Assembly (NCBI RefSeq): GCF_014207745.1
Contig: NZ_JACHJB010000004.1
Location: 186,001 to 250,000 of the forward strand
DNA length: 64,000 bases
Reading direction: 5' to 3'
Source of the DNA: Nonomuraea muscovyensis
Lineage (GTDB): Bacteria; Actinomycetota; Actinomycetes; Streptosporangiales; Streptosporangiaceae
In this document: positions 18,701 to 26,449 of the stretch, one piece after another
How positions within the stretch are numbered: position 1 is the stretch's first letter
Layout: every line of letters starts with the position of its first letter
Position numbers and translations under genes: made by a program
The notes under the pieces: generated by a model
What the model was told of the DNA's origin: nothing
The model's database searches: none
Seen by the model: the letters and a program-made list of their open reading frames with translations, nothing else

Positions 18701-18801
18701 GACAGCGTGATGCTGGAGGAGGTGAGCAGCGCCAGCGGGAGCAGGCCGAGCAGGATCCACAGGGCGGTCACGGCCAGCAGCCATCCTCGGTCGCCTCGCA
18801 C
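15787..18801 (-). CDS. Hybrid sensor histidine kinase with Cache sensor, two receiver domains and HPt
   Basis: About 1004 residues. Order: TM helix (residues 8-30), an extracytoplasmic Cache-like sensor to about 275, second TM, HisKA with phospho-His in FLAKISHEIRTP near 349, HATPase with NALKF, DTGVGV and GGSGLGLAI boxes, a degenerate first receiver (585-720), a Pro/Ala linker, a second receiver with phospho-Asp in VFMDCQLP near 831, and an HPt with ALAHRLAGSC His near 949. This is a multi-step phosphorelay in one chain. It is divergent from a CitB-type response regulator that is coupled to a glutamate-type binding protein, so an amino acid or carboxylate signal is likely. The GTG start has GGGGGAGG upstream. 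Confidence 0.92.
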   Translation of the reverse strand: MRGDRGWLLAVTALWILLGLLPLALLTSSSITLSQDAVHDEVGDRVRTTASVSRVVVEQQMSSLKQLVSAYAQRPEVLEAVTSGEPAPAATMERFHGELARMRGGVSGVIVIGPRGDMVGARPQSVLPQDVRNTDWYVTVHNQRRPYISQAYTPPMPGVSRAIAAAAPVSSADGKSLLGVVAVVYSLDAIQDLASQAADAQGIRLLITDQAGVLVADPGRKLYALTSLREDPRVDAALAGRTWFTTHRGADGTVLSASEPIPDIGWTVTAEVPAATALASAEQLRVRVLAIAAVLALLILIGLGVQLHTTRGRRRAQQKLAGYAAALASARDEAVKASEAKTEFLAKISHEIRTPINGVLGMNTLLLDTPLDDEQRHYAGTARESAQSLLRLLDDFLDLSKIEAGHLEVEAVPFDLPRLCDEVVAPFAPHAYRQGLWLTLRLGDSVPQRVVGDPVRLGQVLTNVVGNALKFTDQGGVGLEVELEEGAVGDEQATLRFTVTDTGVGVAPEDRERVFAIFRQVDSPITRRTGGSGLGLAISRQLTELMGGRIGLDSVEGVGSRFWVRLPVDVVTWSPPASPALRGRRALVTDTRREDVRGDVREGAGPVARTLRGAVRGDGPEDAGLAARILQDAGLVVEEAADEWSALQALRAAAAEGRPFDLAVADLEVGAAILADPLPCETSVVVLVTPGRAGVAWPIASADRVVQPITRPLSRRRLLAAVENALGAGDTSVASTVAPAPAPAPAPAPSQASAPGPARPQPPVPDEQQPLPGARPDAPVRARILLAEDDEVSRNVATIVLRKAGHHVDAVDDGRQAVSAALSGGYDLVFMDCQLPVLDGLAATEEIRLQEERRTPIIAMTAAAMPGDRVRCLDAGMDDHLTKPVNWQHVLARVPDWIAAPGLPPELEGLAPEDVMEIAAAFRATAGETLDELRRAVRKGDLERVAALAHRLAGSCATVGAGGAADLCRRVEDLALGGGADTALLDRLDEEFREIPRWMNSLCS

Positions 18802-18969
18802 CGGCGCGCACCTCCCCCTCCGACCTCAACGGCCTGCGTGCGGGTACACAGTAGGAGGGTTTGGCCGCTTGTGGAGCACCACACTGAGCAAAACGAGCAG
18901 AATGCGATTTGCTGTAACAAAGCGTGCCTAAGATGCGCGCGTCGGCCCAACCTGACGAGGAGCGTGGCG

Positions 18970-19656
18970 ATGCCTGGGGCGGCGGAGCACACCGTTCTCA
19001 TCGTGGACGACGACCCGGTCGTCACCACCGCCCTGCACGCCCAGGTGAACCGGGTGCCCGGTTTCCGGGTGGTCGGGATCGCCCACACCGGACAGGTGGC
19101 CCTCGCGGCGGCGCAGCGGTTCGCGCCCCGGCTGGTGCTGCTCGACCTGCACCTGCCCGACCTGCCGGGGCTGGAGGTGGCGCACCGGCTGCGGCGGCCC
19201 GACCAGCCGCCCACGGACGTCATCGTGATCTCCAGCCGCAAGGAGTCGGCCGCGGTGCGCGCCGCCATGCAGCGCGGCGCCCTCTACTACCTGGTCAAGC
19301 CCACCCGGGCGGCCATCCTGGAGCAGACGTTGCAGCGCTACGCCGCCACGGTGGAGCAGCTCGGCTCGGACGGGCGGTTCGTGGAGCAGCAGGAGATCGA
19401 CCGGATCTTCCGCTCGCTGCACCTCGACTCGGCGCCGCGCGCCAAGAGCATCGCCGCCGCCACCGAGCGGGCCGTGCTCGACGCGCTGGCGGCCGTCGAG
19501 GACGACCTGTCGGCACACGAGCTGGCCGAGGCCGTCGGCATCAGCCGGGCGACCGCCCGCCGCTACCTGGAGCACCTCGCCGAGCGCGGGCAGGTGGAGG
19601 CCCGGCTGAGATACGGCCCGACCGGCCGGCCGCAACACCGGTACTGGGTACGGTGA
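18970..19656 (+). CDS. Response regulator, CitB/DcuR type
   Basis: About 228 residues. The receiver has IVDDDPVV, phospho-Asp59 in LVLLDLHLP, the switch Ser in VIVISSRKES and Lys in YYLVKPT. The C-terminal domain (AVEDDLSAHELAEAVGISRATARRYLEHL) is the winged helix of CitB/DcuR regulators that act with Cache-containing kinases. ATG 18970 is preceded by GACGAGGAGCG. Its stop overlaps the start of the next gene by four bases (GTGA). It is the natural partner of the divergent hybrid kinase and probably controls the transport genes downstream. Confidence 0.93.
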   Translation: MPGAAEHTVLIVDDDPVVTTALHAQVNRVPGFRVVGIAHTGQVALAAAQRFAPRLVLLDLHLPDLPGLEVAHRLRRPDQPPTDVIVISSRKESAAVRAAMQRGALYYLVKPTRAAILEQTLQRYAATVEQLGSDGRFVEQQEIDRIFRSLHLDSAPRAKSIAAATERAVLDALAAVEDDLSAHELAEAVGISRATARRYLEHLAERGQVEARLRYGPTGRPQHRYWVR

Positions 19657-20504
19657 CGCCGGTCCGGGCGCTGCTGGCCGCCCTGGCCTGCCTGGCGCTG
19701 ACCGCCTGCGGCGGGACGGACGCGGCGGCGTTCCCCGAGGGCTCCACCATGGAGCGCATCCGGGAGCGCGGGGTGCTCACGGTGGGGATCAAGTTCGACT
19801 ACCCGCTGCTGGGGTTCAAGGAGCCGGCCTCCGGGCGGATCACCGGGTTCGACGCGGAGATCGCCCGGCTGGTGGCCAGGGACCTGACGGGCAGCGAGCG
19901 CAACATCCGCTTCGTGGAGACCATGCCGTCCCATCGGGAGGACTTCCTCCGGCAGGGCGTGGTCGACATCGTCGTCGCCACGTACTCGATCACCCCGGCC
20001 CGGCAGGAGGTCGTGAGCTTCACCGACCCCTACTACGTGGCGGCGCAGGACCTGCTCGTCCGGGCGGCCGAGACGGCCATCGACGACGTGCGCGACCTCG
20101 ACGGGCGGACCGTGTGCACCGCCACCGGCTCCACCTCGGCCGAGCGGCTGCGCGGCCTCGTGCCCGGCGCCGAGCTGGTCATCGTGGACACCTACAGCGA
20201 GTGTGTGCCCGCCCTCGTCGCCGGCCGGATCGACGCCATCAGCACCGACGACACCATCCTGCTCGGGCTGCTCAACCGCAATCCCGAAGGGCTCAAGCTG
20301 GTCGGCAAGCCGTTCGGGCCCGAGCCGTACGGGATCGGCGTGCCCAAGGACGACGCGGTCTTCCGCGACCACCTCAACGGGCTCATCGCCGGCTACCTGC
20401 GCGACGGCCGCTGGGATCGCGCCTTCCGCGACACCATCGGCGTCACGGGCGCCACACCCGGCCGGGCCAGGCCGACGCCCGCCCCCGCCGAACCCGCGCG
20501 TTGA
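19653..20504 (+). CDS. Amino acid ABC transporter substrate-binding lipoprotein (orphan)
   Basis: About 283 residues. The lipobox is LALTACGG. The mature part is a family 3 solute-binding protein: GVLTVGIKFDYPLLGF, GFDAEIARLVAR, VDIVVATYSITPAR and a C-terminal SEC...GRIDAISTDD lobe, close to the GluB protein encoded downstream. The GTG start overlaps the response-regulator stop, so it is expressed with the two-component system rather than with the permeases. It may feed substrate to the downstream GluACD complex, or sense it for the kinase. This second role is inference. Confidence 0.9.
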   Translation: MTPVRALLAALACLALTACGGTDAAAFPEGSTMERIRERGVLTVGIKFDYPLLGFKEPASGRITGFDAEIARLVARDLTGSERNIRFVETMPSHREDFLRQGVVDIVVATYSITPARQEVVSFTDPYYVAAQDLLVRAAETAIDDVRDLDGRTVCTATGSTSAERLRGLVPGAELVIVDTYSECVPALVAGRIDAISTDDTILLGLLNRNPEGLKLVGKPFGPEPYGIGVPKDDAVFRDHLNGLIAGYLRDGRWDRAFRDTIGVTGATPGRARPTPAPAEPAR

Positions 20505-20613
20505 TCCCTGAGCAGAACGCGCACAACCCTTTCCCGGAAACACCCGGCTCCTACGGTTACGCCAACCACCGCAACCCACCCGCCTGCGCGGACGGACGGA
20601 AGGAGCGCGAACC

Positions 20614-21357
20614 GTGCCCGACCAGGAGCTGGTCGTCCTCGACCAGGTCAACAAGCGCTTTGGCGATCATCACGTGCTCAGGGACGTCAACCTGAGCGTC
20701 CTGCGGGGCGAGGTCGTGGTCATCATCGGCCCGTCCGGCGCCGGCAAGTCCACGCTGTGCCGCGCCATCAACCGGCTGGAGACCATCGACTCCGGCACCA
20801 TCAGCGTGGACGGCGTGCCGCTGCCCGCCGAGGGCCGCGCGCTCGCCCAGCTCCGCGCCGAAGTCGGCATGGTGTTCCAGTCGTTCAACCTCTTCTCCCA
20901 CAAGACGGTTCTGGAGAACGTCGTGCTCGGGCAGGTCCACGTGCTCAAGAAGCGCAGGGACGCCGCCGAGCGCCGGGCCCGCGAGCTGCTCGACCGAGTC
21001 GGCATCGGCGCCCAGGCGGCCAAGTTCCCCGCCCAGCTCTCCGGCGGCCAGCAGCAGCGCGTCGCCATCGCCCGGGCCCTGGCCATGGACCCGAAGGTGA
21101 TGCTGTTCGACGAGCCCACCTCGGCCCTCGACCCCGAGATGGTCAACGAGGTGCTGGACGTGATGACGTCGCTGGCCCGTGACGGCATGACCATGATCGT
21201 CGTCACGCACGAGATGGGCTTCGCCCGCCGGGCCGCCGACCGGGTCGTGTTCATGGCCGACGGCGAGATCGTCGAGCAGAACGGCCCGGACGACTTCTTC
21301 GGGACGCCGCGCACCGACCGCGCCAGGTCCTTCCTCGCCAAGATCCTCACCCACTAA
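20614..21357 (+). CDS. gluA: Glutamate-type ABC transporter, ATP-binding subunit
   Basis: About 247 residues. Walker A is GPSGAGKST, the Q-loop FQSFNLF, the signature LSGGQQQR, Walker B VMLFDEPTSALDPE and the H-loop VVTHEMG, all intact. Polar amino acid importers of the GluA/GlnQ group. GTG start at 20614 follows GGAAGGAGCG. The gene opens the canonical order A-B-C-D, with 11 bases to gluB. Confidence 0.93.
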   Translation: MPDQELVVLDQVNKRFGDHHVLRDVNLSVLRGEVVVIIGPSGAGKSTLCRAINRLETIDSGTISVDGVPLPAEGRALAQLRAEVGMVFQSFNLFSHKTVLENVVLGQVHVLKKRRDAAERRARELLDRVGIGAQAAKFPAQLSGGQQQRVAIARALAMDPKVMLFDEPTSALDPEMVNEVLDVMTSLARDGMTMIVVTHEMGFARRAADRVVFMADGEIVEQNGPDDFFGTPRTDRARSFLAKILTH

Positions 21358-21368
21358 GGACGGCAGCC

Positions 21369-22199
21369 ATGTTCGGAAAATCCCTCTACGCCGTGTTCGC
21401 CATGGTCGCTCTCACCGCCACCGCCTGTGGGAGCGGCGAGGAGACGTACGCGTCCATCGTGGACAAGGCCAAGAACGACAAGAAGCTCGTCATCGGCGTG
21501 AAGGCGGACCAGCCCGGTCTCGGCCTGCGCACGCCCGACGGGAGCTTCAGCGGCTTCGACGTCGAGGTGGCCAAGTACGTGGCCAAGGAGCTGGGCGTCG
21601 AGGCCAAGGACATCACCTTCAAGGAGACGGTGTCGGCCAACCGGGAGGCGTTCCTCCAGCAGGGCCAGGTCGACATGGTGGTGGCGACGTACTCCATCAA
21701 CGACGCGCGCAAGCAGAAGGTGTCGTTCGCCGGGCCGTACTTCGTCGCCGGGCAGGACCTGCTGGTGCGCGCGGACGACACGAAGCTCACCGGGCCCGAG
21801 GCGCTCAACGGCAAGAAGCTCTGCTCGGTGGCGGGCTCGACGCCGGCGCAGAAGGTCAAGGAGAGCTACGCCAAGGAGGTGCAGCTCCAGGAGGAGCGCA
21901 CCTACTCGGCCTGCGTCGACCGGGTCCTCGGCGGCCAGCTCGACGCCATCACCACCGACAACGTGATCCTCGCCGGGTACGCCGCCCAGCACGGCGGCAA
22001 GCTCAAGGTCGTCGGCAAGGCGTTCAGCACGGAGAAGTACGGCATCGGCCTGAAGAAGGACGACAAGCAGGGCCGGGACGCGGTCAACAACGCGCTGGAG
22101 AAGATGTTCACCGACGGGAGCTGGAAGAAGGCGCTGGACGGCAGCGTCGGCGCCTCGGGCTTCGCCGCGCCGCAGGCCCCGCAGCTGGAGCGGTACTGA
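21369..22199 (+). CDS. gluB: Glutamate-type ABC transporter, substrate-binding lipoprotein
   Basis: About 276 residues. Signal sequence with lipobox LTATACGS, then a family 3 binding protein: KLVIGVKADQPGLGL, GFDVEVAKYVAKELG, VDMVVATYSIN, and a C-terminal lobe with ACVDRVLGGQLDAITTDN. It should deliver glutamate or a similar amino acid to the two permeases encoded next. It is a paralogue of the orphan lipoprotein at 19653, with the same motif order but different tether. Confidence 0.92.
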   Translation: MFGKSLYAVFAMVALTATACGSGEETYASIVDKAKNDKKLVIGVKADQPGLGLRTPDGSFSGFDVEVAKYVAKELGVEAKDITFKETVSANREAFLQQGQVDMVVATYSINDARKQKVSFAGPYFVAGQDLLVRADDTKLTGPEALNGKKLCSVAGSTPAQKVKESYAKEVQLQEERTYSACVDRVLGGQLDAITTDNVILAGYAAQHGGKLKVVGKAFSTEKYGIGLKKDDKQGRDAVNNALEKMFTDGSWKKALDGSVGASGFAAPQAPQLERY

Positions 22200-22201
22200 C
22201 C

Positions 22202-22870
22202 ATGAACGCGCTGCTGAGCGAGTGGTCGACGATCACCCTCGCCTTCTGGATGACGGTCAAGCTGGCCGCCGTCAGCGCGATCGGCTCGCTGGTGCTGGGG
22301 ACGTTGCTGACCGCCATGCGGGTGGCGCCGCTCGCGACGCTGCGCGGCGCCGCCGGCACGTACGTGACCGTCGCCAGGAACACCCCGCTGACGCTGGTGC
22401 TGCTGTTCACCGGCCTCGGCGTGGGGGCGAACCTCGGCGTCGAGCTGTCGTCCGACATCGCCACCAACAACTTCTGGCTGGCCACCATCGGGCTGACGGT
22501 CTACACCTCCGCGTTCGTCTGCGAGGCGCTGCGCTCCGGCATCAACACGGTGCCGGTCGGTCAGGCCGAGGCCGCCCGGTCGCTCGGGCTGGGGTTCGTC
22601 AAGACGCTGGCGCTGATCACGCTGCCGCAGGCGTTCCGGGCGGTGATCGCGCCGCTGGGCAGCATCCTCATCGCGCTGACCAAGAACACCACGATCGCGC
22701 TCGTGGTGGGCGTGAGCGAGGCGTCCGTGCGGATGCGGGAGATGATCGAGACGTACGGGGACCAGGTGCTGCAGATCTTCTTCGGGTTCGCGCTCGGGTT
22801 CGTGGTGCTGTGCCTGCCGACCGGGCTCCTGTTCGGCTGGCTGTCGCGCCGTCTGGCGGTGGCGCGATGA
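22202..22870 (+). CDS. gluC: Glutamate-type ABC transporter, permease
   Basis: About 222 residues of the His/Glu/Gln permease family with five predicted TM helices. The cytoplasmic EAA loop, EAARSLGLGFVKTLALITLPQAF when read in its two parts, contacts the ATPase. Starts two bases after gluB and overlaps gluD by four bases (ATGA). Confidence 0.92.
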   Translation: MNALLSEWSTITLAFWMTVKLAAVSAIGSLVLGTLLTAMRVAPLATLRGAAGTYVTVARNTPLTLVLLFTGLGVGANLGVELSSDIATNNFWLATIGLTVYTSAFVCEALRSGINTVPVGQAEAARSLGLGFVKTLALITLPQAFRAVIAPLGSILIALTKNTTIALVVGVSEASVRMREMIETYGDQVLQIFFGFALGFVVLCLPTGLLFGWLSRRLAVAR

Positions 22871-23679
22871 GCTACGCGAACCTGTACGAGGTGCCCGGAC
22901 CGCGCGGCATCCGCCGCAACCGGGTGCTCGGGGCGGCCATCGCGCTCGCCCTGCTGGCCGTGGCGTACGTGGTGTACGTGCGCTTCGACGAGAAGGACCA
23001 GTGGGCGGCCGAGAAGTGGACGCCGCTGCTGCGGGCCGACGTCTGGACCACGTTCATCCTGCCCGGCCTGGCCGGGACGCTGATGGCCGCGGTCGCCGGG
23101 GTGGTGCTGGCCGGGGTGTTCGGGCTGGTGTTCGCCGCGGCCCGGCTGTCGGAGCACCGCTGGGTGCGGGTGCCGGCGGGGGCCGTGGTCGAGTTCTTCC
23201 GGGCCGTGCCGCTACTGCTGCTGATCTTCTTCGCGTTCTTCGGCTCGTACGTGCTCATCGGGGTGAACATCTCGGCCTTCACGGCCGTGGTGTTCGGGCT
23301 GACCGTCTACAACGGGTCGGTGATCGCCGAGATCATCAGGGCCGGGGTGCTCAGCCTGCCGCGGGGGCAGTCGGAGGCGGCGTACGCAGTGGGGATGCGC
23401 AAGAGCCAGGTGATGCGGCTGGTGCTGCTGCCGCAGGCGCTGCGGGCCATGCTGCCGGCGGTGGTGTCGCAGTTCATCGTGCTGCTGAAGGACTCGGCGC
23501 TGGGGCTCATCGTGGGCTACGACGAGCTGGTGGACCGGGGGCTCAACGGCATCGCGGCCAACTTCTCCAACGTGATCCCGGCGGCCATCGTCATCGCCGC
23601 CATCTTCATCCTGATCAACCTGTCGCTGGACCGCCTCGCCCACTGGCTGAACGACCGCCGGTCGGCCGGGGCCCGCTGA
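22867..23679 (+). CDS. gluD: Glutamate-type ABC transporter, permease
   Basis: About 270 residues, longer than GluC because of an N-terminal TM helix (VLGAAIALALLAVAYVVYV) and an extracytoplasmic loop typical of GluD. The permease motif is present: EFFRAVPLLLLIF, then the EAA loop EAAYAVGMRKSQVMRLVLLP. Start ATG 22867 overlaps the gluC stop. Last gene of the importer operon. Confidence 0.92.
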   Translation: MSYANLYEVPGPRGIRRNRVLGAAIALALLAVAYVVYVRFDEKDQWAAEKWTPLLRADVWTTFILPGLAGTLMAAVAGVVLAGVFGLVFAAARLSEHRWVRVPAGAVVEFFRAVPLLLLIFFAFFGSYVLIGVNISAFTAVVFGLTVYNGSVIAEIIRAGVLSLPRGQSEAAYAVGMRKSQVMRLVLLPQALRAMLPAVVSQFIVLLKDSALGLIVGYDELVDRGLNGIAANFSNVIPAAIVIAAIFILINLSLDRLAHWLNDRRSAGAR

Positions 23680-23850
23680 CCGGCCGGGTCGCCGTTCGCG
23701 GCGCCCGCCGGTCCGGCCCGTACGGCTCTCCCACGGACACGACCTGTCCGGGGCGGGCCGTACCGGTCGTTACCAAGCAAGGGCTTGTTCGCTGACCTTG
23801 TACCGATCTACGGTGATTCCCCGGAGACCCCACACCGGAGGAGGAGCCGC

Positions 23851-24717
23851 ATGGCCACGTTCCACGTCGGGGCGGTCAGCGTGACCGAGGTGGTCGAGAC
23901 CGACATGCCGGTCCCGGTCTCCCTGGCGTTCCACGGCCTGGACGGCGAGGCGCACCTGATCGACACCCTCCGCGACCGCTACCCGGCCGGGCTGTTCACC
24001 CCCGGGGGCGACCCGCTGCTCGTCTTCCGCAGCCACGTCCTGCGCACCCCGTCCAACGTGATCGTGCTGGACACCTGCTGGGGCAACCACAAGGAACGCC
24101 TGCTCGACCCGTACGCGCACCGGCTCGACACCCCCTACCTCGACCGCCTGGCGGCGACCGGGACCGACCCCGCCGAGGTGGACTACGTCTTCTGCACCCA
24201 CCTGCACCAGGACCACGTCGGCTGGAACACCCGCCTGGTGGACGGCGCCTGGGTGCCCACCTTCCCCAACGCCGTGTACCTCTTCGTCGCCGCCGAGTAC
24301 GAGCACTTCAGGTCGGTGCCGGCGGGCTCGCACGGCCACGACTCGTTCGCCGACAGCGTCGCGCCCGTCGTCGCCGCCGGACGGCACCGCCTGGTCGAGC
24401 CCGGCTTCGCGATCGACGAGACGGTGCGGATCCTGCCGCTGCCCGGCCACACCCCCGGCCACAGCGGCCTGCACGTGACATCCGGGCCGGAGGAGGCCGT
24501 CTTCACCGGCGACCTGTTCCACGTCCCCCACCAGTTCGCCCGCCCCGGCTGGCACATCGTCTCCGAGCACGACGCGCGGCAGGCCACCGAGACCCGCCGC
24601 GACGTCCTCGCCCGCTACGCGGACACGCGCGTCCGGATCGTGCCCGCCCACTTCGCCCTCCCCGCCGGCGGCCACCTGGAGTCCCGACCCGACGGGTACG
24701 CGTACGTCCCTGCCTGA
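23851..24717 (+). CDS. MBL-fold metallo-hydrolase
   Basis: About 288 residues. Metal ligands are visible: THLHQDHVGW (HxHxDH), LPGHTPGHSGLH for the next His, FTGDLFH for the bridging Asp, and a late VPAHFALP His. This fits the lactonase/AttM-like branch of metallo-beta-lactamase-fold hydrolases. Quorum-signal lactonase activity is possible but not shown. ATG 23851 is preceded by GGAGGAGGAGCC; a longer frame from 23785 is not needed. No operon partner is apparent. Confidence 0.88.
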   Translation: MATFHVGAVSVTEVVETDMPVPVSLAFHGLDGEAHLIDTLRDRYPAGLFTPGGDPLLVFRSHVLRTPSNVIVLDTCWGNHKERLLDPYAHRLDTPYLDRLAATGTDPAEVDYVFCTHLHQDHVGWNTRLVDGAWVPTFPNAVYLFVAAEYEHFRSVPAGSHGHDSFADSVAPVVAAGRHRLVEPGFAIDETVRILPLPGHTPGHSGLHVTSGPEEAVFTGDLFHVPHQFARPGWHIVSEHDARQATETRRDVLARYADTRVRIVPAHFALPAGGHLESRPDGYAYVPA

Positions 24718-24761
24718 AAACCGGTCGAACCCGGACGGGCCGAGCGGCGAAGATGGCGGCC

Positions 24762-26171
24762 ATGACCGAGCGGAAGGCCACACCCGCGTCCCGCCACCAC
24801 GCCCTCGTCGAGCTGCACGAGTCACTCGACCGGCGCTACCGGCCCGAGGACGTCGCCGACCTGGTGCTGCTGGCGCTGGACGGGCGGCTGTCACGGCGCG
24901 AGCGGGTGGTCATCGGCCGCGCCGCGCGGCACTCCTCGCGCGGCACGGCGTGGTTCTCGTCGATGTCCGCCGACTACGCCAGGCCGGTCGGCGGTGCGCG
25001 CCAGGTCGCGGCGGCCACCCGGCTGTTCGAACGCTCGGCGGAGGTCGACCCCGACGACCCGGAGTCGCTGCTGGAGTTCGCCGCGACCATGGGGCGCGAC
25101 ATCCGGTGGACGCCCGCCGGCACCGACTTCCTGGCCGACCGGCTCGACCGGAGCGCCCGTGACGCGGCGGGGCTCGACCTGTCCAAGCGCCAGTACAACC
25201 GCCGCTTCCGCATGCTGCGCAGGCTCGCCGCCAAGGCCGGCACCCTGGGCGTCGAGCAGGACAAGCGGCGGCTGCTCATGGTGGGCGTCACGGGTTTCGG
25301 CGCGGACATCCCCCAGGAGCGGTTCACGGCCGACCCCGTCGCCGCCTGCTTCGTCGCGTACTACACCGCGCGGCGCAAGGTGCGGCGGGAGTTCAGCCTG
25401 TCGGGGCGGGACAACCCGTTCGACGAGATCGCCTCGCTGCTGCTCGCCCGGTGCGGGGAGCGGACCGACTGGTGGATGATCGCCCAGGTGCGGGCGACGC
25501 CCGACGTGCTCGCCCGGCTGGGCGGGGAGGAGCGCGGCAGGCTCCTCGGCCAGTGGTCGGCTGTCATGCGGCACAGCGCCGGCCTGCTCCGCGACCGCTG
25601 GCGGCCCGACACCGACCGCACCCAGATGATCGTCCGGCTCGGCGACGACTCGACCACCTGGAACAACCTCGCCGTCGCCTACAACGCGGCGCGGGCCGGG
25701 TGGCTGGCCTGCCTCGCCTCCATGGACGCCCTGGACCTGCTCGACGTGGCCTGCCCCGGCAAGGCCATGCGCCTGATGGCCGGCGACCTCGCCGCCTGGC
25801 ACCGCGACACCGGCGGCGGCGTCGATCCCGGCACCGCGGTGTGGGCGGCGCTGCCGCTGCCGTGGGAGGTGCTCGACGGGACCGCCACCTGCACCCGCTC
25901 CGACGTCCACTCCGCCTGCCGGGCGGCGGGTCTCGACCCGGAGCTGTCCGGCTGGACGGCACCGGCTCCCCGGCGCGGGGTGGCGGTGTTCCGGCCCACG
26001 CCGGAGCTGGTGCACGGGGTGAGCGTCGCCGACCCGGTCTGGGCGTCCCTGCTGCGGCGGGCCGGTGTGTTCAGCGGCCGGCCGGTCAAGCCCGAACTGG
26101 CCGCCGACGCCCGGCACGGGCTCGCCGCCGGGGTGGTGACCGGCGACCTCCCGGAGCGGGACACCCGTTGA
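24762..26171 (+). CDS. Uncharacterised 469-residue protein next to tRNA-like genes
   Basis: I do not recognise the family. It looks soluble and alpha-helical, with no signal peptide or TM segment. Conserved-looking blocks are AARHSSRGTAWFSSMSADY, KRQYNRRFRMLRRLAAK, VAACFVAYYTARRKVRREF, STTWNNLAVAYNAARAGWL, and MRLMAGDLAAWHRDTGGG followed by ALPLPWEVL. Many Arg/Trp residues would suit nucleic acid binding, but no known RNA-binding or catalytic motif is seen. GAAGAT (24749-24754) ends seven bases before ATG 24762, so it may be leaderless; an ATG at 24753 is the alternative. Fifty-six bases after its stop begin two unusual tRNA-like genes, which suggests an RNA-linked role (inference). Confidence 0.75.
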   Translation: MTERKATPASRHHALVELHESLDRRYRPEDVADLVLLALDGRLSRRERVVIGRAARHSSRGTAWFSSMSADYARPVGGARQVAAATRLFERSAEVDPDDPESLLEFAATMGRDIRWTPAGTDFLADRLDRSARDAAGLDLSKRQYNRRFRMLRRLAAKAGTLGVEQDKRRLLMVGVTGFGADIPQERFTADPVAACFVAYYTARRKVRREFSLSGRDNPFDEIASLLLARCGERTDWWMIAQVRATPDVLARLGGEERGRLLGQWSAVMRHSAGLLRDRWRPDTDRTQMIVRLGDDSTTWNNLAVAYNAARAGWLACLASMDALDLLDVACPGKAMRLMAGDLAAWHRDTGGGVDPGTAVWAALPLPWEVLDGTATCTRSDVHSACRAAGLDPELSGWTAPAPRRGVAVFRPTPELVHGVSVADPVWASLLRRAGVFSGRPVKPELAADARHGLAAGVVTGDLPERDTR

Positions 26172-26227
26172 CCGGTGCCCGTTAACCGGTGGCGCCCGGT
26201 GCCGGTGATCGAGCACACTGGCACCGG

Positions 26228-26303
26228 CCCGCCGTAGTTCAGTGGTAGAACGCCTGGCTCTTCATCCAGGTGGACGCCGGTTCGAGCCCGGTCGGCGGTG
26301 CCA
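26228..26303 (+). tRNA. tRNA-like gene with 8-nt anticodon loop, CCA encoded
   Basis: A full cloverleaf can be drawn: acceptor CCCGCCG/CGGCGGT with a C-U mismatch at the first pair, D-stem GTTC/GAAC, anticodon stem CCTGG/CCAGG, T-arm GCCGG-TTCGAGC-CCGGT, discriminator G and encoded CCA. The anticodon loop CTCTTCAT has eight bases instead of seven, so identity is ambiguous (CTT, Lys, if counted from the first T). A stem CCGGTGCC/GGCACCGG (26196-26203 and 26220-26227) abuts its 5' end. It could be an atypical or degenerate tRNA or a tRNA-shaped regulatory RNA. Confidence 0.6.
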
Positions 26304-26315
26304 CGTGGACGTGAC

Positions 26316-26387
26316 CTCGTCGTAGCTCAGAGGTAGAGCGCCCGGCTCGGGCCCGGGTGGACGCCGGTTCGAGCCCGGTCGGCGAGG
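26316..26387 (+). tRNA. tRNA-Pro(CGG)-like gene with atypical body
   Basis: Acceptor CTCGTCG/CGGCGAG pairs fully, D-stem GCTC/GAGC, anticodon stem CCCGG/CCGGG with loop CTCGGGC giving anticodon CGG, variable TGGAC, and a T-arm identical to that of the previous gene. Discriminator is G, followed by TCA rather than CCA. Bacterial proline tRNAs normally have A at the discriminator, so this is not a standard tRNA-Pro. Twelve bases separate it from the first gene, and a 28-base stretch of the 3' halves is identical, so the two arose by tandem duplication. Confidence 0.6.
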
Positions 26388-26449
26388 TCATCCACCCGCA
26401 ATATGGCCCGCAAGCGAACCAAACGGGACCTGTCGCGGTCTCATCCGGC

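Noticed and set aside
15952..19656. Very long reading frame (over 1200 codons) antisense to the histidine kinase
   Set aside because: Low-complexity Arg/Gly/Ala/His composition; only its 3' end (the response regulator) has recognisable domains. A shadow of GC-rich codon use.
26228..26303. Selenocysteine tRNA
   Set aside because: TCA can be read within the loop, but the extended acceptor and long variable arm are absent, and no selA/selB is near.
26357..26449. N-terminal extension of the RsiV-like gene
   Set aside because: It overlaps the second tRNA-like gene, and a signal peptide begins at ATG 26450.
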